From assembly GCA_030220185.1 (NCBI GenBank), contig JASPKZ010007430.1, forward strand, positions 1-64,000: 64,000 nucleotides of DNA, in the 5' to 3' direction. Of the stretch, positions 10,679 through 21,325 are shown piece after piece (position 1 is the stretch's first letter; each line of letters starts with the position of its first letter). The position numbers were made by a program, and so were the translations under genes. The notes beneath the pieces were generated by a model that was not told where the DNA came from, searched no databases, and was given only the letters and a program-made list of their open reading frames with translations. Source of the stretch: Diploptera punctata. Taxonomy: Eukaryota; Arthropoda; Insecta; Blattodea; Blaberidae.

Positions 10679-11774
10679 AGAACGTACAAAAGAAAGATCC
10701 GCGATAAGCATTATTAAAATTGAGTCGTGGTTTTGAACATTCCTTAATCAAGTTATAAGAGAGAAGTGTATAATTTACTATTGAGGGAAAAGAAAATTAA
10801 TAAAATCCTTCTATCACGTCACCTAAAATTGTTTCATCACTATTTGCCTTAAATAGTTCCTTATCTATCACCGGTTTAAATCATAAGTTCAGCCCGACCC
10901 TGAAGAATATACAACAATTCCCGGTACAAAAATTATTTTTCATTAAAACAAATTATTTCAATTCATTCACACATATCTTTGCCACAATTATTTAATCGTT
11001 ATTTAATTTCAAGGTTTCTTCGACATTCATATTACTAATCGTATGACTCCTCATACTAATAACCTAACGCCCTTTAAACATTCTGTTTTTATTCACTGCA
11101 ATTTAAAATTGAATGCATTTTAGATCACAAACAGGGTAGGCTTAGTAATGAATGGTTCTTTTACACTGTTAGAAGAGAACAAAAGAGAGGAGATAATGGA
11201 AAGCACGAGACGTCATGGCAGGAAAGTTGATAGTATTATTTTATTTATCGACGTTCTTTACACTTAAGGTCATTATGTCTCAATTCAAATCTGGGCTGAA
11301 AGAGGCTCAGAGATTTTTTTTCAGACTTAAGGTACTTTTATATTCCTTAAATCTACGATACAGGGTCCGCAGCTTTAGATCTCTACCGAAGGAAGGAAAC
11401 GATGTATAAATGATTTAAACATCTTATCAGGTCATTTGAACTACAGAGCGAACGATGTTTACTATTCGTGATAACGAACTATTATCGTTTAACGATATCA
11501 TTTCAAGATGGCCTACTTCAAATTATTCAAAATTTGAGTTTTAGTTCGCATATTGTCTTAGAAGGCCAACAAAAATAACTCAGACTGACCTTTTTCTTCT
11601 AGCGTAGATTATTGGTTAGCATGAATTGCGGTCGGGTAGATTTTAAGATTTTCTGGTTTTATATAAAAAAACTTTAAAAAACTGCTATCATTAATGTTTG
11701 TCTCACGTGGGTATAATAAAAATGATTTATAACAATATTCTAACGAGTACTTATATTGCGCATAAAATTATTTA
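10679..11774. other. No gene recognised; one weak secretory-like start
   Basis: A 64-residue frame at 11215-11409 starts MAGKLIVLFYLSTFFTL, which resembles a signal peptide, and follows a purine-rich leader. Possible donors after it (AAG/GTCATT at 11268, AAG/GTACTT at 11331) leave phase 0, which does not match the phase-1 Ly-6 exons. I list it as unsupported. Confidence 0.25.
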
Positions 11775-12985
11775 AAATTGGATGCATCTATCTTCGTTAT
11801 TAATATTTACAAGGAAGGCAATGCAGGAGCAGGGATCCATAGTAAAATATTCAATTTCTACATCTCCTTAGGCACACTGGCAACATACTTTGATGAAGAG
11901 ATGGAAGCAATCAACACTTCATTGAAACAACCCTTGAATCATACACACTCATTCTCTAAAGCTGTAGGCATATTATGTTATCAAATAGTGGGCCTTGGCA
12001 ATGAAGCCATTAGCGTTCTTGCTCTCCAATATTTCTCTATGGTGGATCCAACAGGTAATACTTCACAGGTTTGTAGATGTTCTTGTAGGCCTATTATTGA
12101 GAGACTCCAAATCAGCACTCCAAGCATTATCAACACCAAATCCCAACTGCAGCAGAATACGCGAAATTCACAGTTCATTCCATCCATAGTAATTCTGCCC
12201 GAAGGCAGGTCCTTCACTGCAATCATAGCATTTGCATGCTATGCTTGCAGCTTTACTAGAGAATTGTAGGTGTGGTAACATCCCGTTGCTTTCCACACCG
12301 GTGAAGGATAATGATAAGGATGATGATGATAATGATGGCCATATGATTTCGGGGACCGTTTGTGCCTTAAGGTTTTCTTGACATTTGTCTTACAGGTGAG
12401 GAAAAACCCCGATAAAAACCTCACCCAGAAAAACTGCTCCGACCGGGATCGAACCCGGACCCCCTGCGTGACAAGGCAGCGCGCTACCTCGAGACCATAG
12501 CGTGGACCACAGTTCATTAAGAATCTTAAAAAAAAAAGGACATTTCTCCAATGGAGTCCATCTCACTGCGGATTGTAGGAAATGAAATAGCAGATTACCT
12601 AGCAAAAATGGGAACAAATATAAAACAATGTAACTCAAACACAAAATTTCATTTCACATATACCAAAAACAGACATAAATTACAAAATGAAACTATCCTG
12701 GAAAGAAGAATGCACAGAAAAAAATGGAAACATTTGTTAAAAGATATAAACCAAATTCCTGACTCCCCAAGAAGCAGAGCTGTTGCTATTTTTAGAATGG
12801 CTACTGGACATAACTTTTTGGCAGTACACTTGCATAAAATTGATATTTTTGAATCCCCATCCTGCATACTATGTGCAGATCCAAACTCAGTGAAGTATAG
12901 AGACCATCTACTCAATTCTAATGTTCTTACAAAGACAAGTGGACAAATGTCATCGTAACTAGTTAGACGTTACTGGGAAGCCAGA
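11775..12985 (+). pseudogene. LINE RNase H and C-terminal domain, split by a SINE
   Basis: The first part (11778-12179) encodes a decayed RNase H start, including GAGIHSKIFNFYISLGT and TYFDEEMEAI, like the RNase H of Jockey/I-type LINEs. The second part (12519-12985) continues with SHCG-like residues, GNEIADYLAKMGT (RNase H C-terminus), RSRAVAIFRMATGHNFLAVH and a final cysteine motif, CILCADP. A family A SINE interrupts it between identical 11-bp target duplications (12169-12179 and 12508-12518, CACAGTTCATT). No reverse transcriptase precedes it, so the copy is 5'-truncated. In an intact element RNase H would remove the RNA template during target-primed insertion. Confidence 0.82.
12180..12507 (-). 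mobile_element. tRNA-derived SINE, family A, inserted in a LINE
   Basis: On the minus strand it starts with a tRNA-like head (GGTCTCGAGGTAGCGCGC as A box, GGGTTCGATCCCGG as B box). The conserved body TTTTTCTGGGTGAGG and GTCCCCGAAATCATATGGCC, an internal ATC microsatellite and the tail ending in GGGCAGAATTAC follow. The 11-bp duplications flanking it are perfect, so the insertion post-dates the LINE. Confidence 0.92.
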
Positions 12986-13035
12986 AGGTAAATGGAGATC
13001 CTCCAATTCCAATAGCATTAGCAACCAAACAATTT

Positions 13036-13485
13036 TTATTGACTATTTAACTCATGCCCCAAATGGGAGTCAATGACCAATCACATTTCAATGATTTCTA
13101 TTTTACAACCAATCAGAGTCGTGTTTCACCAAATATTTATCAGTGTTATAATTACCATATTAAAGAAAGCTCCTCCTTACAATATTGCGTTCCTTTGGCA
13201 ATAAATAGTATGATCTGGTTGCAGTGATAAACAAAAGAAGCAGTAGAAGCGTACCTATCGTTTCTCATTTGTTTTCAAACATCGCCGTTTATATTAAATA
13301 TATAAATATTTTAAAATAACTATAGTTAAATAATGATTTGTGAGTAAACAGCTTAATTTTATTCGTTAAATAGTCCTAACAAATGCCACTCTTGATTTCC
13401 AAATTCTCTAGATGAATTCACTCCTCACTTCGTGAGTCGTGAATTTATCGATAATTTGGAAATCACTCGTGGCATTACTTATGAA
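13036..13485 (+). repeat. Hairpin-ended repeat, copy 1 (inverse copy at 45620-46190)
   Basis: A non-coding repeat ends in a strong stem-loop at 13384-13474: TGCCACTCTTGATTTCC pairs imperfectly with GGAAATCACTCGTGGCA. Nested inside is a second palindrome (GAATTCAC...GTGAATT around CACTTCGTGAG). The inverse copy at 45.6 kb has the outer stem without the inner palindrome. The class is unknown. Confidence 0.75.
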
Positions 13486-13574
13486 AAATAATAACGGGCA
13501 ATATTTTCCACCCATCTTCATAAATAAGGTTTTTAATGCTGATGTTGAAACAATGTGAAAGACGTAAACCGTTA

Positions 13575-14372
13575 CATCTAATATATAAAAATAAATGTTT
13601 GTTTGTTTGTTTGTTTGTTCTTTCGTTCGAATTCTATGCGCGGCTAATACCGTTCATCCGATTTTGATGCGGTTTTTTGCAAAATGTTCAGAAGATTCCC
13701 GGGATTAACATAGGCTATAAGAGAGTTGTGATATTCAACCACTTCACCCCTAAACATTACGCTTTGTAGTGAAAAACGTGTAATAAAGTCCCTATTTTGA
13801 CGCTTAAATGGCTTACACTGCCTAAACCATAAAAAATACACCAAATTAATGTAGCATACACAGAATTGAATATCTCAAAAAACTCTACAAAAAAGTCCGC
13901 GACAGCATATGTTTCTCTTTTACGGATAACTCACAATAACCATTTTTGTCTTTCACTGATGCCAAGAAAATCGGGATAAGTAGATTCCCGAGCAAGCGTG
14001 CTGTGCCATACCGTTCATCCGATTGAGATAGGGCTTTTTGAAAAATGTTCAGGAGATTCCGGGGATGAACACAGGCTATAAGAGAGTTGTAATACTCAAC
14101 CCCTTCGCCCCTAAAAATCACCCTTTGTAGTGAAAAGCGTGAAATAAAATCCCTATTTTGAAGCTTAAATGGCTTACGCTGCCTAAACCATAACAAATAC
14201 ACCAAATTAATGTACACAGAATTGATCATCTCAAAAATCTCTACAAAAAAGTCCGCGACAGCATATGTTTATCTTCTACGGATAACTTACAATAACCATT
14301 TTTGTCTTTCATTGATGACAAGAAGATCGGGATAAGCAGATTCCCGGGCAAGTATAACAGCGCACGGCTGCT
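13575..14372. repeat. Two tandem units, period 361 bp, preceded by (GTTT)n
   Basis: After an ATATATAAAAATAAATG and GTTT-repeat lead-in, unit 1 (13649-14009) and unit 2 (14010-14370) each start at ACCGTTCATCCGATT. They share GGCTATAAGAGAGTTGT, AAATGGCTTAC-CTGCCTAAACC and GTCCGCGACAGCATATGTT. The minus-strand frames of 66 and 114 residues are translations of the same repeat. The high similarity suggests a recent duplication of a transposon tail. I cannot name the family. Confidence 0.8.
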
Positions 14373-14524
14373 AGTGGTAAAAACACATTAACGTTTATTT
14401 AGGAGTAGCAGCGAACGCCGGGTATTAGTTAGTCACTAATAAGATAGTAGTTTAGTTCTCATTCCTTTTATTACATCGCTCATCCATCGTTTTAACATTA
14501 TTAATTACACAGAATGTTTACGCC

Positions 14525-14612
14525 TTGAAAAATCTATCGATCCCAGTAAGGTTTGAATCCATGAACCTTGGAACCACAAGCGAGCATATAACCACTAGTC
14601 CATCGGAACCAA
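14525..14612 (-). mobile_element. tRNA-derived SINE, family D, diverged fragment
   Basis: It matches the head of 9400-9607: minus-strand GATGGACTAGTGGTTATATG, then a B-box-like GGATTCAAACC. The tail is largely missing. Confidence 0.65.
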
Positions 14613-15124
14613 CAGGGGAAGAGGGAAAGGGAAGGAGTATTAAACCACGCTCCAATATAGTACACGATTCAACAGTACCGCATTGTCTGTTCTTTAAAAA
14701 TGTCGAACCTTGTAGTCTTTGCCTTCCATTTTTTAATACTTTATATCGGACACCAGTAAGATTGCTAAATTAGGGCAAAGATTAGCAGGGTAGTATGAGA
14801 TCTATCTCTGGGGCAGCAGTAGGTGTCATTAAAGCTGTAGCTATGCAATGGGAGTGAATTTCAAAATCTAGTAAGCAATAATAAGTAAGTTTACCTACAT
14901 TATTTACAAAAAAGTTACAGATTCGTTTTATTCTGATCTAAGATTGTTATAAATTAATTATAATAAATAATTTATGATCAGTCATATTACATCAGAGTGT
15001 AATAATGTTATACAAATAATAAACCATATTCATTTTCAACATTTTTCAAACAAAATAAACACATGTTATAGAAAATTAACAGTAATAACATATTTTATGA
15101 ACATTTTTATAAGTACCTCAAATA

Positions 15125-16664
15125 CACTGCTCAAAACAATTAGAGGAACACTTGTAATAAATTGAATAAGTAATTGTTTTTTAAAGCTGTGATGCTGAAA
15201 GTTGGACAATATGTAAATTGAATTATTAATTTTATCATTGGATACAAATTTTAAAGATCCATAGCCTAAATACAGAGAAATTACCTCAAATAACAAATAT
15301 AGAGAATTTTTTTTTATTTTGGAAGGCACTGGCCACTTCTAATTGGTAAGCTTCCTGATGTTGCTATAGTGACGAATGTTGATTATTGCCTTGTTTATTG
15401 AAGTCTCTGACAAAATGAGCATTTAAATGAGTTTGAAGTGTATCATGCTCTACATCTTTTACGACAAGGTCAATCTCTGCGACAAGTGGCTAGAGAGCTT
15501 GGGATTTCTCCTTCCGTGGTGTCCAGGTTACGCAACAGGCACAGAGAGACAGGTCAGTATTGTAGAAGACGTGGCCAGGGCCGTAAATTTAAAACAAGCC
15601 CCCAGGATGACAGATACGTTGTTCTTTCTGCTCTTCGACAGCGTACAAAAACTGCAAAAGACCTGCAGAATGACCTTCATATGGCTTCCGGAATTAGGGG
15701 TTTCAGACCAAACCATAAGGAACAGATTAAGGAGAGAGAATGTTCGTCCAAAAAGGTCCATTAAAAAACCACGCTTAACAAATGGGCATAAGGCAGCAAG
15801 ACGTACGTATGCTGAAAACCATGGTGATTGGAACCTGAACGAGTGGGAGTCTGAGCTCTTCTCGGACGAATCCAGGTATCGTCTTACACGTTGTGATGGT
15901 CGATTGAGGGTGTGGGGACGGCCAGGAGAAAGATTTTCTGCAGAGGCTGTACAGGAAATTGATAGATTCGGAGGAGGTTCCATAATGGTGTGGGCCGGAG
16001 TTATGTACAACAATCGTACGGACCTTGTACTTGTTCCCCAGCGACTGAATGCTGTCCGGTATATCGAGCACGTTCTGGAAGAGCATATAGTACCTGCTGT
16101 CATTGGAGTAGGCCCTGGATTTCTGTTTATGCAGGATAATGCCAGGGCACATTCTGCGGCTGTCACCAGAGATTTCCTGAGGAGGAATGAAATTGAGGTA
16201 ATGGAGTGGCCAGCAGTCAGCCCAGACCTATTGAACACTTGTGGGATCTTCTAGACAGGAAGGCCAGGAACCGACATCAAGCTCCACAAACTCTGCAGCA
16301 ACTTGGAGATGCTCTGAAGGAGGAATGGGAGAATATCCCGCAAGAGGAAATCCAGAATCTTATTGGGAGCATGCCACGAAGGTGCCAAACTGTCATCGAA
16401 TGTCATGGAGGCCATACACGATACTAACTCTATATAACGAGTGTTTAACTTCGAAAAATAAGCACAAGATTCAATTGCTTACATAACGGAATTATTTGAA
16501 AAGTTAATTGTCAGCGTTATTCATTTGTTTTTACTGACATGAGCAATAAATAAATAAATAAATAACCACAAATAATGTACTTTATTAATTTCATGTTTGT
16601 ACCTTTATCCAATGAAAAAATATTTGCATATTTCATAGTGTTCCTCTAATTGTTTTGAGCAGTG
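15125..16664 (+). mobile_element. Tc1-like DNA transposon, copy 2, full length
   Basis: 1540 bp with the same terminal repeats as copy 1 and TA duplications at 15123-15124 and 16665-16666. It includes an expanded AATA tract near the 3' end. Confidence 0.95.
15415..16427 (+). pseudogene. Tc1-like transposase, inactivated (copy 2)
   Basis: The same DD34E transposase as copy 1, with different lesions. The start codon region has lost bases, so ATG 15415 meets a stop four codons later. One extra base near 15692 shifts the frame. Seven bases are missing around 16229 and remove Leu-Asn-Pro before the catalytic Glu motif IEHLWD. The middle frame (15427-16254) is otherwise open and keeps FSDESRYRL (first Asp) and QDNARAH (second Asp). 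The lesions are not shared with copies 1 and 3. Confidence 0.93.
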
Positions 16665-16666
16665 TA

Positions 16667-17852
16667 CTTAGATAACGGAAAACAAATTCAAGATCCAAAA
16701 GTGACTGTAGAGCTGAAATCTTAACGAACTCTTCACAAACAAACAGGCCATAATATTTGGTAGGGTATCACTTATAACATCAAGGGTGAAATTTGTGGAA
16801 TGATTTCGATTGCTCCAAAATGCAAAAAGTTATATTGTCCATCCAAATAAGACCTGCTCTTAGCATTAAACATAAATATATATTACGCCGTGAAATATCT
16901 TCTATTGTTGCATCTAACAATGTGCTTTCGTAATTTTGTTGTAATTTTCGTCTATGGTAATAGATGATAAAACTATTTATATGCAATTTGTTTCCTTGTG
17001 AACACGAATGACAAACGTTATGGATTCTTCCTCCCCGGTGTACTTGAGTCAATGTTTACTTAAAGGGTGGGTCTTATTTTGGATATAGTATATAAAATAA
17101 TACGGTATTATAAGACATACTTCTTCGTGACATTACCGGTATTTTACATTTTCTAACACGAATAAAAAAGTGTGCAGTATTTATTTTGATCTGGTTATAG
17201 TCATTTACAATTAGAGATTAGAAAATTGTCAGACGAATCTGATAGCCCATCGAGTATTATAATATGAGGTTATGATAGGTTTATTGTACAACTTTTCTTT
17301 ATTATGACAGAGAAATATTTAATTTAATTTAAATTATTTTTAATGTAATGCAGCCTGAATACACTTTTCCCTAGCTGCTTATATATATATATATATATAT
17401 ATATATGGTAGAGTTACCGTAACTAGTCAATATAAATATTCATAAAATGATTGATGATATTGTGAACTGCTATTAATTATTATTAATTTCTTTAAAATCA
17501 CGACAAAGATATGAAGCGGGATATTTTGGGAGATAATTCAAATGTTTGCTATGTGAAATATAATGTTTATTGGCTATCATCCGATAGAAATCACTGTTAC
17601 AAATTGTAAAAATATGTAATTGTGCAGAAAGTACAGCTTTTGAACTAGTTAGTTTTAGTAAACGATTAATTTTGTGAATGATTCAGTAATTGTGTCTTAT
17701 ATTAATTTATGTTCACGTCCATCTACAATTTTTTTTTTGTTTTACTTACTATTCACACATATGTTGAGTATCGCTTCATATATACACACATCAGTATTTA
17801 ATTTTAAAAATAGTAGTAAAGTTAATGTAAGTTTCCGTTGAGGTATTACGTG
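16667..17852. other. No gene recognised; (TA)n at 17378-17406
   Basis: AT-rich sequence with a TA dinucleotide tract. The 90-residue minus-strand frame (16780-17052) has no recognisable domain. Confidence 0.45.
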
Positions 17853-18207
17853 ACAGTAATAGAATATATGAATAAAAACTATAAAATAGTCACCTTGTAG
17901 GTCCGTCTCCTCAACTTAAGTTGTTTTAACACTCTGTAGGCCTTTCGGGACTAGTCCCATCATCAGCAGAACGAATTAGGTCTGTACTTGTTAAGCCTTG
18001 TTGAAGCAATGACTTAGTTGTGAATATGTTGTATTTTCACAACCAAGTCAGTGCTTCAACAAGGATCAACAAGTAGAGACCTAATTCTTTCTGCTGATGA
18101 TGGGACTAGTCCCGAAAGGCCTACAGAGTGTTAAAACAACTTAAGTTGAGGAGACGTACCTACAAGGTGACTACTTTATAGTTTTTATTCATATATTCTA
18201 TTACTGT
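17853..18207. repeat. 355-bp foldback element
   Basis: Two arms of about 170 bp are near-perfect inverse copies around a loop of about 9 bases near 18030. The outer ends are ACAGTAATAGAATATATGAA and its complement. The arms contain the palindromic core GGGACTAGTCCC. No coding content, so a MITE-like or foldback element is inferred. No target duplication is obvious. Confidence 0.88.
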
Positions 18208-18535
18208 AAAAAACTAACTAAAATAGCTCGCACTAATCTAATGCGTGTTCTTTTTGTCTACACTAATTCCAAGCTAAGTTCCAATTGTACTGTAAACAAA
18301 CTTGTATACGAGTAAAGTAGTATTTCGCCGTCACCGTCTTTTGGAGGAACTGTGGTGCTACATTTCCCGCTATATCACTGAATTGGGTACGGAACTGTCA
18401 TCGATAGAAATATTGTTATTAGACAACATCGTATTTTATGGGAAATAAGACTGAATATAAGGCAAGGTGGTACCTTTAATCAGGAACTTCCTCCGCTTCT
18501 TATTTATTTATGACAAATATATGTATATGTATACG

Positions 18536-18576
18536 TGTGCGTGCGCGTGCGCGTGTGCGTGCACGTGTGTGTGTGT
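18536..18576 (+). repeat. GTGC/GT simple repeat
   Basis: An alternating GTGCGT/GTGT tract immediately left of the large palindrome. Confidence 0.8.
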
Positions 18577-18595
18577 AATGATAAGAAAAATAAAT

Positions 18596-18664
18596 GCCTG
18601 GACGGGATTCGAACCCGGAACTCTGAGTCTGTACCTCAGCGTGTTATCCATTACACCACCAGGC
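18596..18664 (-). tRNA. tRNA-like module, type P (left arm)
   Basis: The minus strand folds as a cloverleaf: acceptor GCCTGG/CCAGGC, D-arm TGTAATGGATAACA, anticodon arm CTGAG-GTACAGA-CTCAG, and T-arm CGGGTTCGAATCCCG. At 69 nt it is short. The loop would read ACA, and position 32 is a purine, so a functional tRNA is doubtful. A tRNA-derived module is more likely. Confidence 0.55.
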
Positions 18665-19200
18665 GAATCCAATTCAAACACTTATTTTTCTTATATATGT
18701 ATTATATTCTCCATTATTACTAGATGTCGCGAGAACCCGGTCTTCACTGCCATCTAGTAGTTGACTATAACAAGTAAGCAAATTAAAGAGAATATTTTTA
18801 CTTTATAGCAGTGACGCTTTATCGATGTTATAATTAAATGTTTAACATTGAGCAATGCAAGCTTAATATGGAATGATAATTATATCATATTAAGCTTGCA
18901 TTGCTCAATGTTAAACATTTAATTATATATTATATGTTATAATTAAATGTTTAACATTGAGCAATGCAAGCTTAATATGATATAATTATCATTCCATATT
19001 AAGCTTGCATTGCTCAATGTTAAACATTTAATTATAACATCGACAAAGCGTCACTGCTATAAAGTAAAGATATTCTCTTTAATTTGCTTACTTGTTATAG
19101 TCAGCTACTAGATGGCAGTGAAGACCGAGTTCTCGCGACATCTAGTAATAATGGAGAATATAATACATATATAAGAAAAATAAGTGTTTGAATTGGATTC

Positions 19201-19270
19201 GCCTGGTGGTGTAATGGATAACACGCTGAGGTACAGACTCAGAGTTCCGGGTTCGAATCCCGCCCCAGGC
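19201..19270 (+). tRNA. tRNA-like module, type P (right arm)
   Basis: The inverse partner of 18596-18664, 70 nt. It has the same arms and the same GTACAGA loop, with one extra base and a change before the acceptor 3' strand (CCCGCCCCAGGC). Confidence 0.55.
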
Positions 19271-19331
19271 ATTTATTTTTCTTGTCATTCCATATTAAGC
19301 TTGCATTGCTCAATGTTAAACATTTAATTAA

Positions 19332-19363
19332 AACATATATATATATATATATATATATATAGG

Positions 19364-19396
<33 letters not shown>
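19332..19396. repeat. (TA)n tract
   Basis: A TA dinucleotide repeat interrupted by TAGGCCTA. Confidence 0.85.
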
Positions 19397-19397
<1 letters not shown>

Positions 19398-20022
19398 CCT
19401 ATGTAATTAGATTTTTTTCGTGCTGCCGATAGATATCCTTTATTTACAGTTTCATTACGAGCAGAATTTATGCTCCATGCTCATTTACCTGTAAATTCTG
19501 CTGTTGTTTTCATATCCTCAATGGCTAATATATGATACTTTTCATTAAACTGTTCGTAAACATTAAAATAATTTGTTTCTCTACGCTTTTCGAAGATTTT
19601 TCTTCTTTGGTGTTATACAAATTGTATAGGAAATGCACCCACTTGGAACGATGGAAATTCTAACGTATTCTGCGTTGCACATGTGTAAGAATAAAACAAT
19701 TAAATGTTTGTCATTTGATCTATTAAAATTGTAACTATATATTTCAAGATTCTCCCATATAACTTATATAAACAGGTGCTAGATAATATAGCCTATATTT
19801 TTATTATTTTTATTTCCTTTATTTGGAGTATTAGAGACCTAATTATATTTTCTTACACCCTCAAAGGTAAAACCATTATTTGACCAAGGAAAACGCATTC
19901 ATAAATCTTGTTTGTTTATATTACAACTGGAACTTAGCTCGGAAGAGGTGTAACATATGTTATAAGTTAGGTTGAATTTCGGTCGATTAGCTTTTAAGAT
20001 GTCTTGTCCTTGAATAAGTAAT
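19397..20022. other. No gene recognised
   Basis: AT-rich intergenic or intronic sequence without a supported feature. Confidence 0.4.
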
Positions 20023-20471
20023 AGTTTAAAAAAACTAAAACAACACGCTTTATTAGAAAACCGAACTAAAAAATGAAAAATAATTTTAATTTTCAACACG
20101 CTTGGGATAAAATTAAAGTGGTTAGCAAAAAAATCATCTCCAACTCATATAGAATAAAACTAGAGTTATCAACAAAAAGAAAATAATTTTACCATCAAAA
20201 GCGTGGGGTGCTCTATATAAATTAATATATTTATTAATAAACAGATATTGGTAAAAGTCTCTAAGAAGAAAACGTAAAAACCATAAAAGCACCCCACAGT
20301 TTTAATGGTAAAATTATTTTTTGTAGATAACTCTAGTTTTATTCTATATGTGTTGGAGATGATTTTTTTTGTTGGCCACTTTAATTTTATCCCAAGCTTG
20401 TTGGAAATTAAAATTATTTTTAATTTTTAGTTCGGTTTTCTAATAAAGCGTATTGTATTGGTTTTTTAAAC
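20023..20471. repeat. Inverted repeat, arms about 190 bp, spacer about 70 bp
   Basis: Left arm 20023-20214 and right arm 20285-20471 are inverse copies sharing AGAAAACCGAACTAAAAA, GGGATAAAATTAAAGTGG and ATAGAATAAAACTAGAGTT. The arms are moderately diverged. Non-coding foldback or MITE-like. Confidence 0.82.
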
Positions 20472-20489
20472 TTGTATTTATTTTTTAAT

Positions 20490-20572
20490 TTGGATTTGAA
20501 CCAGTGACCTGTGGATTACTGAAATTATAAACCACTACAGTCCACCGCCCTACCAACTGAGCTCTTGCAACG
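20490..20572 (-). tRNA. tRNA-Tyr-like sequence with retained intron (pseudogene or SINE head)
   Basis: The minus strand reads AGCTCAGTTGGTAGGGCGG, then GGACTGTAG (anticodon GTA). An intron-like insert of about 17 bases sits at the canonical position after the anticodon, followed by ATCCACAGGTCACTGGTTCA. This is the animal tRNA-Tyr layout. The acceptor strands do not pair, and the sequence runs into an AT-rich tail, so a pseudogene or SINE head is favoured. Confidence 0.7.
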
Positions 20573-20705
20573 ATTGACTAAAAAGTCGATAAGTCCGCAA
20601 CCTATTATACCGGTTTTTATTTTTTTTTCTAATGATTCTGGCCAGGATTTTAGAAACAGTTTATGAAATTATTATATTATCATGGATCCTTTACAAGTAT
20701 ACAAG

Positions 20706-20826
20706 GTTTGAAGTCGATCCAATGTTTTAAGTAGGTGAAAATCGTATTCAAATATTCCATTACATACATACAGGTCCGTTACATAGGCAGATACAGGTGA
20801 AGCTAACATAAAGCGTGTAAAAATGG
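20706..20826 (+). mobile_element. tRNA-derived SINE, family E, 5'-truncated
   Basis: It shares GTCGATCCAATGTTTT, AGTAGGTGAAAATCGT-TTCA, GGCAGATACAGGT and GCGTGTAAAAA with the minus-strand copy at 5822-5986. The tRNA-like head is missing. Confidence 0.7.
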
Positions 20827-21099
20827 CTAGTATTGGTGAGAAGAGTCATAAGAATAACGCAAATAATTTTTACATTGTATTTATTTAATTGGAATACTTT
20901 GAAAGCGGAAACTTTCTGCACAATTATTATAATTTATTTTATTTTATTTTGTTTTGACCGTAAACATTGCATTAGAAGCAACAGAGGAAACATGAACTCT
21001 AGATTCAATCTATAGAGTCGATAACATTCAGTTATATGTGTTACATTTTCATGTGGTGGAATGAATAGCAGTGTTCCAAGAGGTAAAAATAAGAAAATC

Positions 21100-21325
21100 G
21101 CCTTTAAAACATAAGCTCATAAACACTTCGACGGGTTTGATTCCCGGCGGGATAAGGGATTTTAAAGTTTTGCGTAGTCACCCGTGTGTGTATCGTGTGT
21201 TTTCTTCCGTGTTGGTCCTGGCATATAGATAAAGTGTATTTCCTGCTCTCTGTGTGCAGGAGACCAGCCCAAGCACTGATGGAGGTGAGGGTGTAATTTC
21301 TACAAAACAAGCGAGGATATAAAGA
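21100..21325 (+). mobile_element. SINE-like repeat with Pol III B box
   Basis: GACGGGTTTGATTCCCGGCG (about 21128) is a B-box-like hairpin. It is followed by a body of about 180 bp with CTGCTCTCTGTGTGCAGGAG, itself a small stem-loop. No A box is visible, so a 5'-truncated copy is inferred. Confidence 0.5.

Larger units (their letters stand above)
18577..19289. repeat. 713-bp palindrome with tRNA-like sequences at both ends
   Basis: The left half (18577 to about 18932) is the inverse of the right half (to 19289) with few differences. Reading inward, each half has a tRNA-like module, TTTTTCTTATATATGTA, CATCTAGTA, AAAGAGAATATT, TTTATAGCAGTGACGCTTT and GATGTTATAATTAAATG. The innermost motif (TTAACATTGAGCAATGCAAG) occurs in alternating orientation at 18831-18870 (+), 18887-18924 (-), 18940-18979 (+) and 18996-19034 (-), and once more outside at 19291-19331 (-). 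The same chassis with a different tRNA-like module forms the tandem array at 46802-47694. Confidence 0.88.

Noticed and set aside
11215..11409. Signal-peptide exon for the Ly-6 gene (MAGKLIVLFYLSTFF)
   Set aside because: The available donors leave phase 0, whereas the Ly-6 exons need phase 1, and the donors are weak.
15528..16238. 236-codon minus-strand frame in Tc1 copy 2 (and equivalents in copies 1 and 3)
   Set aside because: Antisense of the transposase. It recurs only because the transposon recurs.
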